Source: JADKIH01 sp031417395 (lineage in GTDB: Bacteria > Bacteroidota > Bacteroidia > AKYH767-A > 2013-40CM-41-45). Taken from it: 64,000 bases of DNA. Numbering within the stretch: the stretch's first letter is position 1; the number at the start of each line of letters is the position of its first letter. Under the pieces are notes generated by a model that saw only the letters and a list, made by a program, of their open reading frames with translations, was not told the origin of the DNA and ran no database searches. The translations under genes and the position numbers were made by a program. Below, one piece after another: positions 1 through 8,844 of this stretch. Location of the stretch: assembly GCA_031417395.1 (NCBI GenBank), contig JANOVM010000052.1, positions 62,001-126,000 on the forward strand, in the 5' to 3' direction.

Positions 1-416
1 AAAAACAACCTGAACAAAATTCAACTAACACCAACGATTTACTTAAGGAGGACGATAGTAAAACTGCAGCAAATGATGCAAGAGGAATCGGCAAATTTAC
101 AAATGTTGAATTATCGCCAACCCTTGATGCTGCAATGGCCAAACAAGGCAGTGAAATTTATGATTTAAAATGTTCTGCTTGCCATAAACTGACCAATGAA
201 AAACTGGTTGGTCCGGGCTGGTTAGGCGTAACATCAAGAAGGAAAGCTGAATGGGTTATGAACTTTTCTACCAATCCTGATGAAATGCTTAATAAGGATC
301 CTCAGGCACAGGCAATGTTAGAAGAATGTCTTGTGCGCATGCCCAATCAGAATTTAGCAGATGCGGAGGCCCGTTCTGTATATGAATTTATGAGAAAAAA
401 TGATGGATTGAAGTGA
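1..416 (+). CDS. c-type cytochrome of the nos operon (5' end outside window)
   Basis: The reading frame is open back to the first base, so the ATG at 135 is internal and the true start lies upstream. The visible part begins with an acidic, Asn/Thr-rich linker, as expected after a lipoprotein or membrane anchor, followed by a small class I cytochrome c domain with one haem site, CSACH (residues 15-19 counted from the ATG at 135). A methionine in the RMPNQ segment is the likely second axial ligand. It ends four bases into the longest possible nosZ frame. Such monohaem cytochromes lie next to nosZ in clade II clusters and are thought to pass electrons to NosZ in the periplasm. The electron-donor role is inferred from position. 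Confidence 0.85.
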   Translation, partial: KQPEQNSTNTNDLLKEDDSKTAANDARGIGKFTNVELSPTLDAAMAKQGSEIYDLKCSACHKLTNEKLVGPGWLGVTSRRKAEWVMNFSTNPDEMLNKDPQAQAMLEECLVRMPNQNLADAEARSVYEFMRKNDGLK

Positions 417-451
417 AGAGACATATAAATTACATTTTTAAACACACATAT

Positions 452-2431
452 ATGAATACTAAACAATTTTTAAAACTGACGGCTGTCCTTATGCTTGGAG
501 TTGTCTTAATGCAATCATGCAAACCCAAAGGTCCTTCAGAAGTTGTGGGCAATGAGTCTGCTCAAAAAGCATATGTAGCTCCCGGAAAATACGATGAGTT
601 TTACAACTTTGTATCGGGAGGTTTTAGCGGGCAAATGAGTGTTTACGGTTTGCCTTCCGGAAGATTGTTCCGTGTTATTCCTGTATTTTCCGTTGACCCT
701 GAAAAAGGATGGGGCTACAGTGAAGAAACGAAACCGATGTTAAATACAGCACATGGTTTTGTTCCATGGGATGATTTGCATCACATTGCTTTATCTGAAA
801 CCGAAGGGATACAAGATGGTCGCTGGGCTTTTGGTAATGGCAACAACACACCCCGTATTGCCCGTATCGATTTAAAAACATTCCGTACAGCGGAAATTAT
901 TGAGATTCCCAATAGCGGAGGTAACCACTCTTCTCCTTTTCTTACTGAAAATACAGAATATGTTGTTGCCGGAACACGCTTCAGCGTACCCATGGGAGAA
1001 AATACCGATGTACCTATTAACACCTATAAGCAAAATTTTAAGGGAACGGTAAGTTTCATCAATGTCAATAAAGACGATGGTCGTATGAATATTGCTTTCC
1101 AGATTTTATTACCCGGTGTGAATTTTGACCTTGCCCGTGCAGGTAAAGGAGTATCTCACGGATGGTTTTTCTTCAGCTGTTATAATTCTGAGCAGGCAAA
1201 CACACTTCTTGAAGTGAATTCTAGTCAAAAAGACAAGGACTTTGTAATGGCCATAAACTGGAAAAAGGCAGAAGAATATATGAAAGCCGGCAAAGGAGAA
1301 AAAAGAAATGTAACCTATGCACATAATGTATATAATGAAAGTACTCATTCAGCCACATCTACAATAGAGAAAGAAGTTATGGTATTAGACCCTGCCAATT
1401 GTCCGGACATGGTTTACTTTATGCCTTGTCCAAAATCACCTCACGGTTGCGATACCGATCCTACGGGTGAATATATAGTAGGCAGCGGCAAGCTGGCAGC
1501 AATCATTCCTGTATTCTCTTTTACAAAAATTCAAGAAGCAATTAAAAGTAAAAATTTTGACGGCAACTATCAGGGCATCCCTGTTTTGAAGTACGATGCA
1601 GTGTTGCATGGAGAAGTTAAAAAGCCGGGCTTAGGTCCACTTCATACTGAGTTTGACGCCAATGGGAATGCTTACACCTCTTTCTTCGTTTCCAGTGAAG
1701 TAGTAAAATGGAGATTAAGTGATTTACAGGTGCTTGATAGGGTTCCAACTTATTATTCAGTCGGCCATCTTTGTGTACCAGGCGGACCAACACGTAAACC
1801 TTGGGGAAAATATATGATAGCATATAATAAAATTACAAAAGACAGATATCTGCCAACAGGTCCTGAACTTGCGCAAAGTGCGCAGCTTTTTGATATAAGC
1901 GGAGATAAAATGAAGTTGATTTTAGATTTCCCAACTATTGGCGAACCGCATTATGCTGAAGCAATTCCCGCGGATTTAATAATGAAAAATTCGACTAAAA
2001 TATTTAAGATCGAAGACAACAAAAACCCTTATGTAACAAAAGGTGAAAAGGAAGCAAAGGTAGAGCGTAAAGGAAATGAAATTCATGTTTATATGACAGC
2101 GATACGTTCTCACTTTGTGCCTGATAATATTGAAGGAGTAAAAATGGGAGATGTTGTTTATTTCCACGTTACCAACCTTGAGCAGGATTGGGATGTGCCG
2201 CATGGTTTTGCAGTAAAAGGAGCTAACAATGGCGAACTTTTAATCATGCCGGGTGAAACACAAACATTAATGTGGAAACCGGACCGTACAGGAGTATTTC
2301 CAATGTATTGCACAGATTTTTGTTCAGCACTTCATCAGGAAATGCAGGGTTATATTCGCGTAAGTGCTTCGAACGCCAATACCCCTTTATTGTTCAGTAC
2401 CGGTACTAATCAACCTAAGTCAAATCCATAA
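452..2431 (+). CDS. nosZ: nitrous-oxide reductase, clade II, lipoprotein-type
   Basis: Reduces N2O to N2 in the periplasm, the last step of denitrification. The C-terminal cupredoxin domain has the complete CuA site CTDFCSALHQEM (C, C, H, M spaced as in the family) plus the upstream His in WDVPHGF. The N-terminal seven-bladed propeller has the CuZ-type DDLHH segment and further conserved His positions (SPHGCDTDP, GHLCVPGG). The frame opens at 413, but the ATG at 452 is preferred because it places a signal sequence at the N-terminus, MNTKQFLKLTAVLMLGVVL, ending in a lipobox (LMQSC). There is no twin-arginine motif, so export should be by Sec, as for clade II NosZ. The cysteine predicts a lipid-anchored enzyme. 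Length (659 aa) is typical. First complete gene of the nos operon. Confidence 0.96.
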   Translation: MNTKQFLKLTAVLMLGVVLMQSCKPKGPSEVVGNESAQKAYVAPGKYDEFYNFVSGGFSGQMSVYGLPSGRLFRVIPVFSVDPEKGWGYSEETKPMLNTAHGFVPWDDLHHIALSETEGIQDGRWAFGNGNNTPRIARIDLKTFRTAEIIEIPNSGGNHSSPFLTENTEYVVAGTRFSVPMGENTDVPINTYKQNFKGTVSFINVNKDDGRMNIAFQILLPGVNFDLARAGKGVSHGWFFFSCYNSEQANTLLEVNSSQKDKDFVMAINWKKAEEYMKAGKGEKRNVTYAHNVYNESTHSATSTIEKEVMVLDPANCPDMVYFMPCPKSPHGCDTDPTGEYIVGSGKLAAIIPVFSFTKIQEAIKSKNFDGNYQGIPVLKYDAVLHGEVKKPGLGPLHTEFDANGNAYTSFFVSSEVVKWRLSDLQVLDRVPTYYSVGHLCVPGGPTRKPWGKYMIAYNKITKDRYLPTGPELAQSAQLFDISGDKMKLILDFPTIGEPHYAEAIPADLIMKNSTKIFKIEDNKNPYVTKGEKEAKVERKGNEIHVYMTAIRSHFVPDNIEGVKMGDVVYFHVTNLEQDWDVPHGFAVKGANNGELLIMPGETQTLMWKPDRTGVFPMYCTDFCSALHQEMQGYIRVSASNANTPLLFSTGTNQPKSNP

Positions 2432-2460
2432 TATACTCTAACTATTATTCTACTAAAGAA

Positions 2461-3033
2461 ATGAAAAACATAAAATATATTTTTTACGCTCTTCTCTTTG
2501 CAGGAATGGTTTCTTGCAGCAGCGACACTAAAACAGATCAATCAACAGCAACCGGAACTGACAATGCGGCGCCAGCTGCTGGCGGACAGGAAGCTGTTGT
2601 TGATGATGTTTCTCAAAAGGATGTAGTCAAAATTGCAGTTGGTTCAAAAGACCATACTACCCTTGTCGCTGCTCTTAAACAGGCAGACTATGTAAACGAT
2701 CTTTCCAATGCAGGTCCTTTCACCGTTTTTGCTCCAACCAATGAAGCATTCGACAAACTTCCAAAGGGTACTGTAGAGTCGTTAATGAAACCGGAAGGTA
2801 AAGCACAACTTCAGGATATTCTTGAATACCATGTAGCAGTAGGCGTCTACAAGACAGAAAATATGATGGATGGACAAACCATCAATCAGGCTAATCTGAA
2901 AAACATAACTTTAAGTGTAAAGGACGGTATGGTTTTGGTTAATGGAACAGCACATATTGTTGCTTCCATTCCTGCTTCTAATGGAATTATTCACGTAATT
3001 GATGAAGTCCTCCTGCCCCCCGCAGATAAATAA
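2461..3033 (+). CDS. FAS1 (fasciclin) domain lipoprotein
   Basis: A 190-residue exported lipoprotein with a signal sequence ending in lipobox GMVSC, then a low-complexity Thr/Ala/Gly linker (about 20-50), then one FAS1 domain (about 55-188). The FAS1 hallmarks are the TVFAPTNEAFDKLP segment and the C-terminal NGIIHVIDEVLLPP segment. FAS1 domains mediate adhesion or protein contacts. The gene lies 29 bp after nosZ and is followed by a strong terminator, so it is probably transcribed with nosZ. A role in anchoring or assembling the N2O reductase is only inferred from position. Confidence 0.88.
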   Translation: MKNIKYIFYALLFAGMVSCSSDTKTDQSTATGTDNAAPAAGGQEAVVDDVSQKDVVKIAVGSKDHTTLVAALKQADYVNDLSNAGPFTVFAPTNEAFDKLPKGTVESLMKPEGKAQLQDILEYHVAVGVYKTENMMDGQTINQANLKNITLSVKDGMVLVNGTAHIVASIPASNGIIHVIDEVLLPPADK

Positions 3034-3045
3034 AAATTAAACCTT

Positions 3046-3078
3046 AAAGCCCCTTAAATTTCAAAGGGGCTTTTTTTT
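3046..3078 (+). terminator. Rho-independent terminator after the FAS1 gene
   Basis: Perfect 10-bp stem (AAAGCCCCTT at 3046-3055, AAGGGGCTTT at 3064-3073) with an 8-base loop, running into eight T's. It probably sets a boundary or attenuation point between nosZ-FAS1 and the assembly genes downstream. Confidence 0.9.
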
Positions 3079-3092
3079 ACTCCTGTTAAATT

Positions 3093-3662
3093 ATGAAAAA
3101 ACTAAGCACATTTTCCAGAGTTATCATTGCACTTTCTTCCCTTTGCATTATTGCTGCCTATTTTGTCCCTGTCTGGCGAATTGATCTTTTTGCTCCTCAG
3201 TATCCGGAAGGCTTAGTAATGAAGATATGGCTCAATAAATTAACCGGAGACGTTGAAATCATCAATGGATTAAATCATTACATCGGAATGAAGAAGATTA
3301 ATGTGGAAATGTTTCCTGAGTTTTCTTTTTTGGTTTATTTGGTAGCAGGTTATATTGTCTATGGGCTACTTATTGCTTTTACCGGAAGCAGGAAAATTTT
3401 AACTAGCTACCTTGTCGTTTCTGCTATAGGAGGAGCCTTGGCTTTGATTGATTTTTATCGCTGGGGTTATGCATATGGGCACGATCTTAACCCTGATGCA
3501 CCAATTAAAATACCGGGCATGGGCTATCAACCACCGGTTATCGGACATAAAAAATTGTTAAACTTTGATGCTTATTCCCTTCCCGATGTAGGAGGTTATG
3601 TAATAGTAATTGTTGTTGTTATAGCGGTTATTGTCTGGTTTACATCGAAGAAAAAGACTTAA
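3093..3662 (+). CDS. polytopic membrane protein of the nos cluster, function unknown
   Basis: A 189-residue protein with about four hydrophobic helices (roughly 8-28, 78-98, 104-124, 165-184) and a polar loop after the first helix containing IWLNKLTGDVEIINGLNHY. I recall similar proteins beside nosZ/nosL in Bacteroidota N2O clusters, but I cannot name a tested function. It sits between the terminator at 3046 and nosL, on the same strand. The His- and Met-containing loop (NHYIGMKK) could bind metal, which would fit copper delivery or maturation; that is speculation. It is not NosR or NosB by size. Confidence 0.75.
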   Translation: MKKLSTFSRVIIALSSLCIIAAYFVPVWRIDLFAPQYPEGLVMKIWLNKLTGDVEIINGLNHYIGMKKINVEMFPEFSFLVYLVAGYIVYGLLIAFTGSRKILTSYLVVSAIGGALALIDFYRWGYAYGHDLNPDAPIKIPGMGYQPPVIGHKKLLNFDAYSLPDVGGYVIVIVVVIAVIVWFTSKKKT

Positions 3663-3772
3663 GAATAGGTATATTCGTAATTGACAGGAGTATTCGAATT
3701 AAATAATTTTAATCGAAAATAAGTTGAATCTTTTTAAGTACATTACTTTAAATTCAAATACCAAACTCTTCC

Positions 3773-4198
3773 ATGCGGAAATTGATTTTATTGACTTTAT
3801 TATTCTGGTCTTGCTCAACAGGACCTCAGCCAATTGTTGCCGGTAAAGATCAATGCCAAGCCTGTAAAATGGTTGTAATCGATGAACGGTTTGGAACAGA
3901 AATCATTACTAAGAAAAATAAGGTTTTTAAATTTGACGACATAGCCTGTATGATTGATTTTATGAAATCAGGTGCAATTGAAAAAACGCAAATTGATAAG
4001 GTATACATCGTTAATTATAATGATAAAAAGAATTTTATCGTTGCTGAACAAGCGGTTCTCTTATCAAGTATTGATTTGCATTCGCCTATGAATGGTAATG
4101 CAGCTGCATTTGCAAGTAATGAAGAAGCATTAAAGCTCCAAGCGGAAAAAGGCGGAGAAATAACTGAATGGCAAAAATTGTACGATAGAAAGAAATGA
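3773..4198 (+). CDS. nosL: NosL copper lipoprotein
   Basis: NosL is a small lipoprotein that binds Cu(I) and supplies the CuZ centre of NosZ during maturation. This 141-residue protein has a short signal sequence with lipobox FWSC, then the family motif DQCQACKMVVIDERFG, whose CxxCxM supplies copper ligands, and a conserved FDDIACMIDFM segment. The C-terminal part with the PMNGNAAAF segment also fits the family. The stop codon overlaps the nosD start by four bases (ATGA), implying translational coupling. Confidence 0.92.
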   Translation: MRKLILLTLLFWSCSTGPQPIVAGKDQCQACKMVVIDERFGTEIITKKNKVFKFDDIACMIDFMKSGAIEKTQIDKVYIVNYNDKKNFIVAEQAVLLSSIDLHSPMNGNAAAFASNEEALKLQAEKGGEITEWQKLYDRKK

Positions 4199-5430
4199 AA
4201 TTAAGAGTTGTGTTTTTTTTACTTGGTCTATTTTATAATAGTTTTGCTTTTGCAGATATACTTGTCATAGGAAAAGGAGAACAATTCGCAACTATTAAAG
4301 AAGCCGTATCAAAAGCTCTTGAAAACGACACGCTGCAAATCAGAAGCGGTATTTACAGAGAAGGCAATATCGTTATTTCAAAATCACTTAGTCTCGTAGG
4401 TGAAACAAATACTATTCTTGAAGGGGAGAATAAATTTGAAATACTTACTGTGTCGGGCAAAAATTTTTTTATTCGGGGAATGACCTTCAGGAATTCAGGT
4501 TACTCTTCCATGAATGATTTTGCTTCAATTAAAGTTATTGATGCTTCCCGATTTACTTTAGAGAACAACAAAGTAATTGATGCACATTTTGGCATTCACA
4601 TATCTAACTGTTCTTTTTTTAATGTAAGGGACAACGTTATTGCAGGAAACCCGGGAGAAGAGCAAAGTACAGGCAATGGAATACATTTATGGAAATGCAA
4701 TCATGCATTTATACTCAATAACAAGGTTTCAGGCCACAGAGACGGTATTTATTTTGAATTTGTTACTGAATCGCATGTGGTAAATAATAATAGCGAAAAG
4801 AACATCCGCTACGGCCTACATTTCATGTTTTCGAATAACGATCTTTATCGTTTCAACAGATTTTCTGAAAATGGTGCCGGCGTTGCTGTAATGTTTTCTC
4901 ATCATGTAGAAATGGTACAAAACACCTTTATCAATAACCGCGGAGGAGCATCATACGGACTTTTACTGAAAGAAATTTCCGACGGAACAGTAGATCGAAA
5001 TACTTTTGAAGGAAACACCATTGGGATTTTTATGGAGGGCGTCAACCGATTCTCTGTTATGAACAATAAATTTGAAAATAACGGTTGGGCATTTAAAATC
5101 CAGGCCAGTTGTACAGACATTAATGTGTTTAAAAATAATTTCAGCGGCAATACTTTCGATGTAGCAACAAACGGAACCCTTATGTTAAATAAATTCGAAA
5201 ATAATTATTGGGATAAATACGAAGGCTACGATATTAACAACGATGGCATTGGTGACATTCCTTACCATCCTTCAAGTTTATTTTCTACTATTGCCGAGGA
5301 CATGCCTTATGCAATGATTTTATACAGAAGTTTTATTGTAATGCTGCTGGAACGCACTGAAAAAGCTATTCCTGCGGTTACCCCTGAAAATCTTTTGGAT
5401 GAAAAACCTTTTATGAAGCCTGTATTATGA
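4195..5430 (+). CDS. nosD: NosD periplasmic beta-helix maturation protein
   Basis: A 411-residue exported protein with a Sec signal peptide (about 1-20) followed by a right-handed parallel beta-helix made of short repeats rich in N-N, G and aromatic residues (about 25-330). It ends with the conserved segment NNYWDKYEGYDINNDGIGD. NosD works with the NosFY ABC transporter to build the CuZ [4Cu:2S] centre in NosZ. The gene overlaps both nosL and nosF by four bases, so nosL-nosD-nosF are translationally coupled. Confidence 0.95.
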   Translation: MKLRVVFFLLGLFYNSFAFADILVIGKGEQFATIKEAVSKALENDTLQIRSGIYREGNIVISKSLSLVGETNTILEGENKFEILTVSGKNFFIRGMTFRNSGYSSMNDFASIKVIDASRFTLENNKVIDAHFGIHISNCSFFNVRDNVIAGNPGEEQSTGNGIHLWKCNHAFILNNKVSGHRDGIYFEFVTESHVVNNNSEKNIRYGLHFMFSNNDLYRFNRFSENGAGVAVMFSHHVEMVQNTFINNRGGASYGLLLKEISDGTVDRNTFEGNTIGIFMEGVNRFSVMNNKFENNGWAFKIQASCTDINVFKNNFSGNTFDVATNGTLMLNKFENNYWDKYEGYDINNDGIGDIPYHPSSLFSTIAEDMPYAMILYRSFIVMLLERTEKAIPAVTPENLLDEKPFMKPVL

Positions 5431-6155
5431 TTATTGAAACAAATAAACTGGTTAAAAATTTTGGTAAACTAAAAGTTCTTAATGAGATAAATCTAAAGAT
5501 TGAAAAAAGCTGCTGCATGGCCATGATTGGCCCTAATGCTTCCGGAAAGACAACGTTAATAAAATCCATCCTTGGACTTGTTATTCCAACATCGGGTTCT
5601 ATTTCTTTTAAAGGAAAACCTGTACTATCCGAATGGGAATATCGCAAGCACATTGGATACATGCCACAGATTGGACGATATCCTGATAATATGATGATTG
5701 GCCAGCTTTTTAAAATGATATCGGAATTACGTAATACATCACTTAAAGATTGCGATACTGAATTAATAGAAAAATTTAAAATTGAAAGCATCTATTCAAA
5801 AAGAATGGGAACATTAAGCGGAGGAACAAGACAGAAAATAAGTGCTTGTCTGGCTTTTTTATTTAACCCGGATGTATTGATTCTTGATGAACCTACTTCA
5901 GGACTGGATCCTTTATCTAATGAAATATTGAAGGAAAAAATTCTTACAGAAAGGAAAAAGGGCAAACTGGTATTGATTACATCCCACATTTTAAGCGATC
6001 TGGATGAACTCGTCGATGAAATACTTTTTATGCAGGATGGGAACATAAGACTAAGGAGTACTCTTGAAGAACTCAGAAATGAAACCGGCGAAGTAAAATT
6101 ATCTAAAGCCATTGCCAAGGTAATGGGTCACCAAAAACATGAACAAACTTTTTAA
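5427..6155 (+). CDS. nosF: NosF ABC transporter ATPase
   Basis: ATPase subunit of the NosDFY complex. The 242 residues hold a full ABC domain: Walker A GPNASGKT (35-42), signature LSGGTRQK (130-137), Walker B LILDEPTSGLD (151-161) and the switch His in LITSHIL (about 187). It energises transfer of a sulfur species or copper for CuZ assembly. It starts four bases inside nosD and overlaps nosY by 17 bases. Confidence 0.95.
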   Translation: MIIETNKLVKNFGKLKVLNEINLKIEKSCCMAMIGPNASGKTTLIKSILGLVIPTSGSISFKGKPVLSEWEYRKHIGYMPQIGRYPDNMMIGQLFKMISELRNTSLKDCDTELIEKFKIESIYSKRMGTLSGGTRQKISACLAFLFNPDVLILDEPTSGLDPLSNEILKEKILTERKKGKLVLITSHILSDLDELVDEILFMQDGNIRLRSTLEELRNETGEVKLSKAIAKVMGHQKHEQTF

Positions 6156-6906
6156 ATACGTATTTCTTGACATCATTCGGAGTAAAATTATTTTATTTTA
6201 CTCCCTATCGCTGCTGGCTATAAGTCTGAGTATATTTAATATTTCTGACTCGCCGGTGAAAGCAATCATAAGCCTGATGAACATCCAGCTCATCGTTTTG
6301 CCTTTGATTTGCGGTATATTCTCAACGATATATTTTTATAATTCTTCAGAGTTCATAGAATTGCTGGTAGCACAGCCGATTAAAAGGAGAACAATCTTCT
6401 TTGGCATTTTGTTATCACTGATATTTGCGCTTTCACTGGCATTTATTATTGGTATTGGCATTCCATTGTTTGTGTACTCACCGGATTTAACTTCATTGTT
6501 GTTTTTATTTACCGGAATAGGATTAACTATTGTATTCACTTCTTTTGCATTGGCAGCTTCTGTATATGCAAACGATAAAGCGCGTGGTATTGGTGTAACA
6601 CTGCTTATCTGGTTTTATTTCACATTGATTTATGACGGATTGATATTGTTTCTTCTTTTTCGCTTCAGTGAATATCCGCTTGAGAAAGCAGTCATTGCAA
6701 TTTCTTTTTTGAACCCTGTTGATCTGGTGCGGATTTTAATTCTTCTGAAAGTTGATATGGCAGCAATCATGGGTTATACAGGAGCCATTTTCAAAGATTT
6801 TTTCGGAACATTTAATGGCATACTTCTTTCATCATTGGCGCTTTTACTTTGGTTTTTTATTCCGGCAAGGATGAGTTTGAAAAAATTTCTAAAGAAAGAT
6901 TTGTAG
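6139..6906 (+). CDS. nosY: NosY ABC transporter permease
   Basis: A 255-residue inner-membrane protein with about six hydrophobic segments, of the ABC-2 permease type used in NosDFY. It carries the coupling-helix-like stretch IELLVAQPIKRR between the second and third helices. It is the last gene of the operon; the next gene converges from the other strand. Confidence 0.92.
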   Translation: MNKLFKYVFLDIIRSKIILFYSLSLLAISLSIFNISDSPVKAIISLMNIQLIVLPLICGIFSTIYFYNSSEFIELLVAQPIKRRTIFFGILLSLIFALSLAFIIGIGIPLFVYSPDLTSLLFLFTGIGLTIVFTSFALAASVYANDKARGIGVTLLIWFYFTLIYDGLILFLLFRFSEYPLEKAVIAISFLNPVDLVRILILLKVDMAAIMGYTGAIFKDFFGTFNGILLSSLALLLWFFIPARMSLKKFLKKDL

Positions 6907-6998
6907 CGTGCTTTGATTTTAGGTTCGTTCATTATTTATTGCTCTTTGCTGGGCGAAGCGCGAAACGGAATCTATATTAAATGTACTGCTAGCAGATT

Positions 6999-7125
6999 GA
7001 GCGCGTGACTTCGTCCACGAAGCGGATTTTAAAGTTGTAACGAATTTTTTTTGTCTATTTTCAATTGCTCGGGTAAATGTACTTAAGTAAATACCGCGCT
7101 CTGTGGAGGACGAAGTCATGCGCTC
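6999..7125. repeat. intergenic inverted repeat between nosY and the sulP gene
   Basis: The 305-bp gap between the two convergent genes holds no convincing gene. It contains two 18-base arms in opposite orientation, GAGCGCGTGACTTCGTCC at 6999-7016 and its complement with one mismatch at 7108-7125, 91 bases apart. The spacer is too long and lacks the T-run of a simple terminator. It may be a remnant of a small mobile element. Confidence 0.55.
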
Positions 7126-7211
7126 GAGTTTATTGCTGAGCTATTATTAATCTATTAAGCAATTATTGAACCCTTAATTTAGGTTACAGTATTTATTTTT
7201 CAAAAATGTCA

Positions 7212-8771
7212 TTAATGCAATTCTATCGTTTCCACTTCAGGAATATTAATCATAACGAGCTGAATATGCTTTCTATGTGCTTTTGATTTAAAGTCCTGGA
7301 AAATTTCAAGTATATCTCTGTCAATATAATTACTTTTTGAGCCATTGATTTCCACAATTGAATATTCGGGAAGCTTATCAAGCATTTCTGTAAATCTTTT
7401 TTTATTCAGGAAGCTAACGTTGATTGCTAATTCAATGAAGAAATGTTTAGTGTTTCCTTCTAAATTTTCTTTAATTGTATAACCTGCCAGATAAGTATGT
7501 TTTATGAGAAAGTAAAGTGCATAAAATATACCAATAAAGACACCGATAAGTAAATCAGTAAAGAGAATCGCAATAATAGTCACAATAAATGGCATAAACT
7601 GTTCACGGCCCTGTTTGTATACAGTGTAAATCATTTTTGGTTTTGCAAGATTGTAACCTGTGCGGGCAAGAATTACTGCAAGTACACAATAAGGGACAAG
7701 GTTTAGTAGTGGTATTGCAAAAACTGTTGCAAGTAAAAGCCAGAATCCATGGGCGAGCGATGAAAGTTTTGTTTTCGCACCTGCTTCGGCATTTGCCGAG
7801 CTGCGTACAATTACGGCTGTTATAGGCAGACCTCCGACAAAACCACTTAAAATATTTCCTGTTCCCTGAGCTATTAACTCTCTGTTTTGGGGAGTTACTC
7901 TGTTGTAAGGGTCGAGTTTATCTATTGCCGTCACGCTTAATAATGTTTCCAGCGTGGCAACAAAACAAATTAAAAAGGCATTGCGCCAGATTTCCGGATG
8001 ATTGAAAAAGTTGCCAAGAGAAGGAATTTTTATATTCGAAAAAAGATTGTTTGGTACACTGACCAATTGTGTTTCTTTAAGTTGAAACGAAGGAAAATAT
8101 TTTTTTAATGCAATAGAAAGAAGTGTTCCAAATAATACAACAATGAATGATGCTGGCAAGAAGGGAATTTTCGTTGAAAAATATTTTCTCCAGAAAATAA
8201 GTACAAGGGAACATAGAAGAGCAATAGTTATTGATACAGCTGAGGTATGCGAGTATAAATCTTCTATCCTTTGAAAACCATGATTGAAAGTAATAATATT
8301 GAATAATTCATCGGTCCAGAAATCGGGTTTGTCGTATCCAATTAAAAGCGGAATTTGTTTAGAGAATAAAAGAATACCAATGGCTGCCAACATTCCTTTA
8401 ATTACAGCAGACGGAATGAAATGTGTGAATCCCCCAAGTTTAAATACTCCAAGCAATATTTGAAAAAGTCCGGCCAGAGCAATGGAAATAAAAAGAATTT
8501 CTAATGTTCCTGATTGAGCTACTATAGCAGCACAAATAGCGGTAAGTCCTGCAGCGGGACCGCAAACACTTAGTTCCGATTTACTAATCAGAGTCACTAC
8601 TATTCCTCCAACGATGCCGGCTATAAGTCCTGAGTATACAGGAGTGTTCGAAGCCAGGGATATTCCCAGACAAAGCGGAAGGGCTACAAAAAATACAGTA
8701 ATACTCGCCCTAAAATCATGTTTGATAAAAGACAGGAAATAATATTTGGACTTACGATTAAATACTCCCAT
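7212..8771 (-). CDS. SulP family anion transporter with STAS domain
   Basis: A 519-residue SLC26/SulP transporter. The N-terminal region (about 1-425) has some 12-14 hydrophobic segments with the family's opening FVALPLCLGISLAS and the conserved GGLPITAVIVRSSANAEAGA segment in the core. The C-terminal 90 residues (about 430-519) form a STAS domain. Substrate cannot be read from sequence: sulfate, bicarbonate or dicarboxylates are all known in the family, and no carbonic anhydrase or cys gene is adjacent. The gene stands alone, convergent with nosY. Confidence 0.93.
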   Translation of the reverse strand: MGVFNRKSKYYFLSFIKHDFRASITVFFVALPLCLGISLASNTPVYSGLIAGIVGGIVVTLISKSELSVCGPAAGLTAICAAIVAQSGTLEILFISIALAGLFQILLGVFKLGGFTHFIPSAVIKGMLAAIGILLFSKQIPLLIGYDKPDFWTDELFNIITFNHGFQRIEDLYSHTSAVSITIALLCSLVLIFWRKYFSTKIPFLPASFIVVLFGTLLSIALKKYFPSFQLKETQLVSVPNNLFSNIKIPSLGNFFNHPEIWRNAFLICFVATLETLLSVTAIDKLDPYNRVTPQNRELIAQGTGNILSGFVGGLPITAVIVRSSANAEAGAKTKLSSLAHGFWLLLATVFAIPLLNLVPYCVLAVILARTGYNLAKPKMIYTVYKQGREQFMPFIVTIIAILFTDLLIGVFIGIFYALYFLIKHTYLAGYTIKENLEGNTKHFFIELAINVSFLNKKRFTEMLDKLPEYSIVEINGSKSNYIDRDILEIFQDFKSKAHRKHIQLVMINIPEVETIELH

Positions 8772-8844
8772 ATTGAAGAGTAAAGATCGTTAAAATAAAT
8801 AAGGGTAGTGTGTTAGTTAATAAAAACCGAAAACTTACCCAAAC

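Noticed and set aside
7212..8771. SulP gene as a dedicated bicarbonate transporter
   Set aside because: No carbonic anhydrase gene or fusion is adjacent, so the substrate is left open.
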